From Rhynchonema sp. JSB1_4 (Eukaryota > Nematoda > Chromadorea > Monhysterida > Xyalidae), in contig JASAMV010008658.1 of the NCBI GenBank assembly GCA_030248065.1, positions 1 to 64,000 of the forward strand: DNA of 64,000 bases. The letters are read 5' to 3'. How positions within the stretch are numbered: position 1 is the first letter of the stretch; each line of letters starts with the position of its first letter. Positions 60,620 to 64,000 of this stretch are shown here, in pieces. The notes under the pieces were generated by a model. It had not been told where the DNA came from. It did not search any database and saw nothing but the letters and a program-made list of their open reading frames with translations. The position numbers and the translations under genes are program-made.

Positions 60620-61690
60620 CCTACCATCCTATCCTGCTGAAAAATAAATAAGCCGTCGCTTCACTGTTCACTTCACGCTCAACTGCTGAATACGTATGTT
60701 ACAAAGATCGCCGATGGTGTTTCGTTCTGCAGTCCATCGCATGCGCCAACTTGGTGACTTGCGGATAAAAATGGTTTGAGCGCCAGCGATCAAATATATA
60801 AAGGCAAACTACACGAACACAGTGCAGTTCCTGGTCCGGAGGGGGAACAGGCGGTACCCCCTTTTTTCGGAAGGGGAACAGACGTACCCACCTGGGGGGA
60901 AGGGGGGGAGGACCCAAATCTGGAGAAAAGTCATTTTTTGAGGTCGAAAATTTGACCCATTTTTGCCCCTTTTAGAAAAAATTCTCAATAAAAAGGGTAT
61001 TTTGACGATTTTTGACAACATTGACCTAAAAATCACTCATTTTATGCCTAAAAATGCCTATTTAGGCCTAAATCTACCTATTTTAGGCAAAAATTCGGGG
61101 AGTAGACGTACCCGGAGGGGTAACAGTGGGGCAGGCGTACCATGGAGGGGGAACAGACGTACCCGAGGGGGGTACCAAATTATTTTTTTCAATCATTTGC
61201 TAAATACAATAGTTACACAATGCTCTCGCATCCCTTAGAAGGTGGTGTGCATTCAAAACGAATAGAAAGAGAAAATCATCATGCTCGACTTTGTATTCTT
61301 CAACGTATAATATTTCCCAAATCAGCAGCTGATGAATGTTGAACTGATCTGCCACCGCCGAAATCGGGATCGTGTTGGCGTGGCGTTACTAACTTGCTGA
61401 TGAAAAAAATTTTTGTGAAAAAAGCGTTTGGTTTTTCCGACGGTTTCTGGAAGTGCAGGCTGCATAGCTGGGGGAGGGGGGACTTTTTCCAAAAAGGGGC
61501 AAAAATAGGTCAAATTTTCGACCTCAAAAGACACTTTTTTCTGGATTTGGGTCTCCCCACCCCCTTCTCCCCATTGAGGTACGCTAACCGCCGCTCCGAA
61601 AAAAATGGGAAGGTACTAGGAACACTAACCGCCTCACTGAACCAGGAACTACTCAATGTTGTTCCTGGGAGGTGAGTGGGGTTCTCCCCC
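60620..61690. repeat. Partial family-1 MITEs and spacer
   Basis: Contains a copy starting near CAGTGCAGTTCCTGGTCCGG (60821) and a reversed fragment ending AACCAGGAACTACTC (about 61650), joined by sequence shared with 15000-15130. No coding region recognised. Confidence 0.55.
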
Positions 61691-62290
61691 TAATGTACAC
61701 TAACCAAGGCACGGTGGCCGTCGAAAATCCCGAAAAAAATCCCGAAACGAAAAATCCCGAAAAGCAAAAATCCCCAAAAAATCCCGAAAAATAAAAAGGT
61801 GTAGAAATGGACCAAACTTTTTTGTCGGAAGTTGGCATTCATGTAGTTGTTGCTCAGGCTTGCATTCAGGGTTAGGCTTAGGCTTAGGCGGCCAGCCGGG
61901 AAGACCTGTTCATACGAAGGAAACATCAATAAAAATACACATGCTCAGGCTTTATTTCAGGCTTAGGCTTAGGCTGCCAGCCAGGAAGACCTGTCCACGT
62001 AAAGGAACTATCCACAAAAATACAACACCCAGGCCTTCATTCAGGGTTAGGCTTAGGCTTAGGCTGCCAGCCAGGAAGACATGACCGAACGAGAATTTCA
62101 ATATCTTGAGCCCCAACTGATCCATTGCCCAAATTATGGACTCCAACTACATGAACACCCCTTTCTGCACCTTAAACTTTGTATTTTTGAATTTTTGCTT
62201 TTCGGGATTTTTTTTTCGGGATTTTTTTTCGGGATTTTTTTTCGGGATTTTCGACCCCACCCCAAGGCACACTAGTACACTAACGGCCTC
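61690..62290. mobile_element. TIR element with GAAAATCCCGAAA ends and internal TTAGGC runs
   Basis: Left part GTCGAAAATCCCGAAAAAAATCCCG, right part CGGGATTTTTTTTCGGGATTTTCGACCCC, inverted relative to each other. Between them are three about-86-bp tandem units (61856, 61945 and 62030), each with GCTTAGGCTTAGGC(T/G)GCCAGCC(A/G)GGAAGAC. Exact TTAGGC runs: 61872-61889, 61963-61974 and 62047-62064. Confidence 0.65.
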
Positions 62291-63400
62291 ACCCAGGCAA
62301 GGTGTAAAAGCGCTTTTTAATCATTTGGGTGATGATGGTGATGAGTGGGCGGTATGTACCACCAAAAAAATTTAAGCAGATATGAACACTGCACCGGCTG
62401 AGCTAGGTGGTTTTGTACCGCATGATGGGGTGGGGGCAGTGTAGTTCCTGGTCCGGAGAGGGAGATAGCGGACCCCCCCGTTTTTTTTCGGAGGGGGAGA
62501 TAGTGTCCCCCAAGGGAGGAAGGCCCAAATTCAGGAAAAAGTCACTTTTTGAGGTGAACATTTTGACCTATTTTTGCCCCCTTTCTGGAAAAAATTCCCC
62601 ACAAAAAGGATATTTTGGCAATTTTTGACAACATCGACCTGAGAATCGCACATTTTTATAGGCTTAAAAATGTCCATTTTAGGCCTAAAAATGCCTGCCT
62701 GATAACCCCCAGAGGCTCCCCAGATACCCCTATGGTCCGTCAAAAGGCGAAAAAAGGCCATTTTTGCATGCAATTTCACTGCAAAATTGGCTTAAAAATA
62801 GGTACTTTTTGACATTTTCGCCAAAAATTGGCCTAAAATGACCACTCTTGGGTGTTTGCGCGTGGAGCGCGCGATTTTTAGGGGTTTCCGAGGTCGAAAA
62901 ACAGCTATTTTTGCCTTTGAAAAGCAATCATCTACTGACTCGAGATACCATTTGGGGTCGGCTCGAGATGACTCGGGAGTGAAAATTTTAATGCCTGAAA
63001 TGATGAAGAAGTGCCCTAACGCACAACGTTGTGCGATTTGTCACGTATTTAGGGCGAAAGATGCCGATTTTGCGCCATTTTAGGCTAAAACTTGGTGGCT
63101 AGGCAGGTGCATACATAACTGTCAAGGGCGGGACAGATACACACATCTGTACTGCGGTGCCTGAAAATGGTCCAAAGTTAAGTTCCACTCGTCATTCTCA
63201 TATGGACTGTTTTCGATCAGTTTTGTGTGTAGATACATGATACATTATTATGTTTAGCCGTGCCCTTCTGAGTTCCGAAAAATAAAATTTTGCAGACGCG
63301 AGAACAGCGGCGATAGAGCCATCCATAATCAATGCGTTGACAAATTATACATCCACAATTCTAATTTATTGCTTGTGTCGGTCATGTTGCAAACGTGATT
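62290..63400. other. Repeat fragment and spacer upstream of the last gene
   Basis: A partial family-1 hAT MITE starts near 62437 (CAGTGTAGTTCCTGGTCCGG). After that come A/T-rich GGCC(T/A)AAAAA-like words and no recognised coding sequence. The 63100-63400 part may include the promoter of the following gene. Confidence 0.4.
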
Positions 63401-63408
63401 GATGCCGT

Positions 63409-64000
63409 ATGAACGGGTATTCGGAGGCCGTCGTCATTTGCCAGGGCGATCTCACCGATCCGGGCTTCTCGCTGTATTTGGCGCGCGTCAAGGAAGAACT
63501 GCAGAGGTTGTTGAATGCAGGTTAGTTGATTCTTCCCACCCGATATTTTTGTTTCTGTCAATTTGGACGTGTTTGGATTTGAAAGTATTACACAAGTGTT
63601 GGACGTATTATTCTGCGTAGTACCGTAAGTAAAGTCGGTAATTGGAGGCAGGCCTTCTATTTCTTTAGTCGGGTCGTTTGGGTGACGTTCTGTTATTTGG
63701 GCTTATTTTTTACTCCACAAAATCGTGAAAAGTTCGAAACAGGTGGGAATCGGGCCGGCTGGTTTGCTGGTTTGCACCATAGTTTTCGAATGCGTTCACT
63801 ATTTAATGTTAATTGTTGGCTTGCTCAAGAGAACCGTCAATTGTATTCGTTGAAGATTGCGGCATTTATTTTTATCTAACCGTCGATTTCTTTTATTTAT
63901 ATTGTTGCTGCAGATAAGCAAACGTTTCACGTGCTCACACTGGAGCGGTGGAACAGTGTTCGGGTGACATTTCAATTGCCGACCGCCGCTGCCCGAAGGC
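63409..64000 (+). CDS. Start of a gene of unknown function, cut by the window end
   Basis: Exon 1 (63409-63520) begins ATG and encodes MNGYSEAVVICQGDLTDPGF followed by SLYLARVKEELQRLL, ending at a GT donor in phase 1. Exon 2 begins after TTGCTGCAG at 63914 and encodes DKQTFHVLTLERWNSVRVTF and on to the window end. Joint phase and codon usage support a real gene. I do not recognise the family. Confidence 0.6.

Larger units (their letters stand above)
56950..60620. repeat. Mosaic of GC-rich GGTACAGTAGGTA repeats and hAT MITEs
   Basis: The word GGTACAGTAGGTA(G/T) recurs many times on both strands (for example near 56988, 57021, 57212, 58278, 58330, 58360, 58990, and complements TACCTACTGTACC near 59480, 59660 and 59690), separated by C/G runs and ATTTTGGCC/AAAATTTCC-like A/T blocks. 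Poly-G/C tracts at about 57258-57280 and 57430-57462 may be inaccurate. Family-1 hAT MITEs are nested inside, and 60040-60400 is a second copy of the repeat at 25410-25830. No gene is supported. Confidence 0.7.

Overview
The window is animal nuclear DNA. Protein-coding genes are split into short exons with GT..AG introns, often ending in TTTCAG, and repeats fill introns and spacers. Innexins, an ionotropic-glutamate-receptor-like gene and a PMT-2-type phosphobase methyltransferase indicate a metazoan. PMT-2 type enzymes and interstitial TTAGGC runs (the nematode telomere hexamer) together favour a nematode; that placement is inference.

Layout. 1-5.0 kb: PMT-2-like gene (+), with a conserved exon split by a small hAT-type transposon. 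6.7-14.3 kb: two innexin genes arranged head to head (- then +). 15.7-21.9 and 25.1-31.6 kb: two tandem copies (-) of an unrecognised secreted protein with a sushi/CCP domain, each with trypsin-like protease sequence on its 5' side: an intact S1 protease at 34.8-36.2 kb and a broken 3' piece at 24.4-24.8 kb. Relics of the same family lie at 22.4, 33.7-34.3, 38.0 and 50.0-51.1 kb. 39.1-40.6 kb: retroelement-like ORFs with an aspartic-protease motif. 40.7-41.4 kb: a three-exon gene of unknown function (+). 41.9-45.1 kb: a ubiquitin-specific protease with a predicted membrane segment (-), with two tRNA-like copies in an intron. 45.35-47.73 kb: a Penelope-like element pair in inverted orientation. 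48.1-49.6 kb: a 54-bp minisatellite. 52.9-56.0 kb: glutamate-receptor-like gene (-), with a TA-target MITE inserted in a splice donor. 57-63 kb: a mosaic of nested MITEs and GC-rich repeats. 63.4 kb to the end: start of another gene (+).

The most unusual content is the tandem serine protease plus CCP-protein pairs, the precise transposon insertions (8-bp or TA duplications) in two gene bodies, and a decamer TGATGTTTCA found about 17 times, several times directly at splice acceptors. Exon models were built by eye from frame continuity and splice dinucleotides; first exons of several genes are not resolved.
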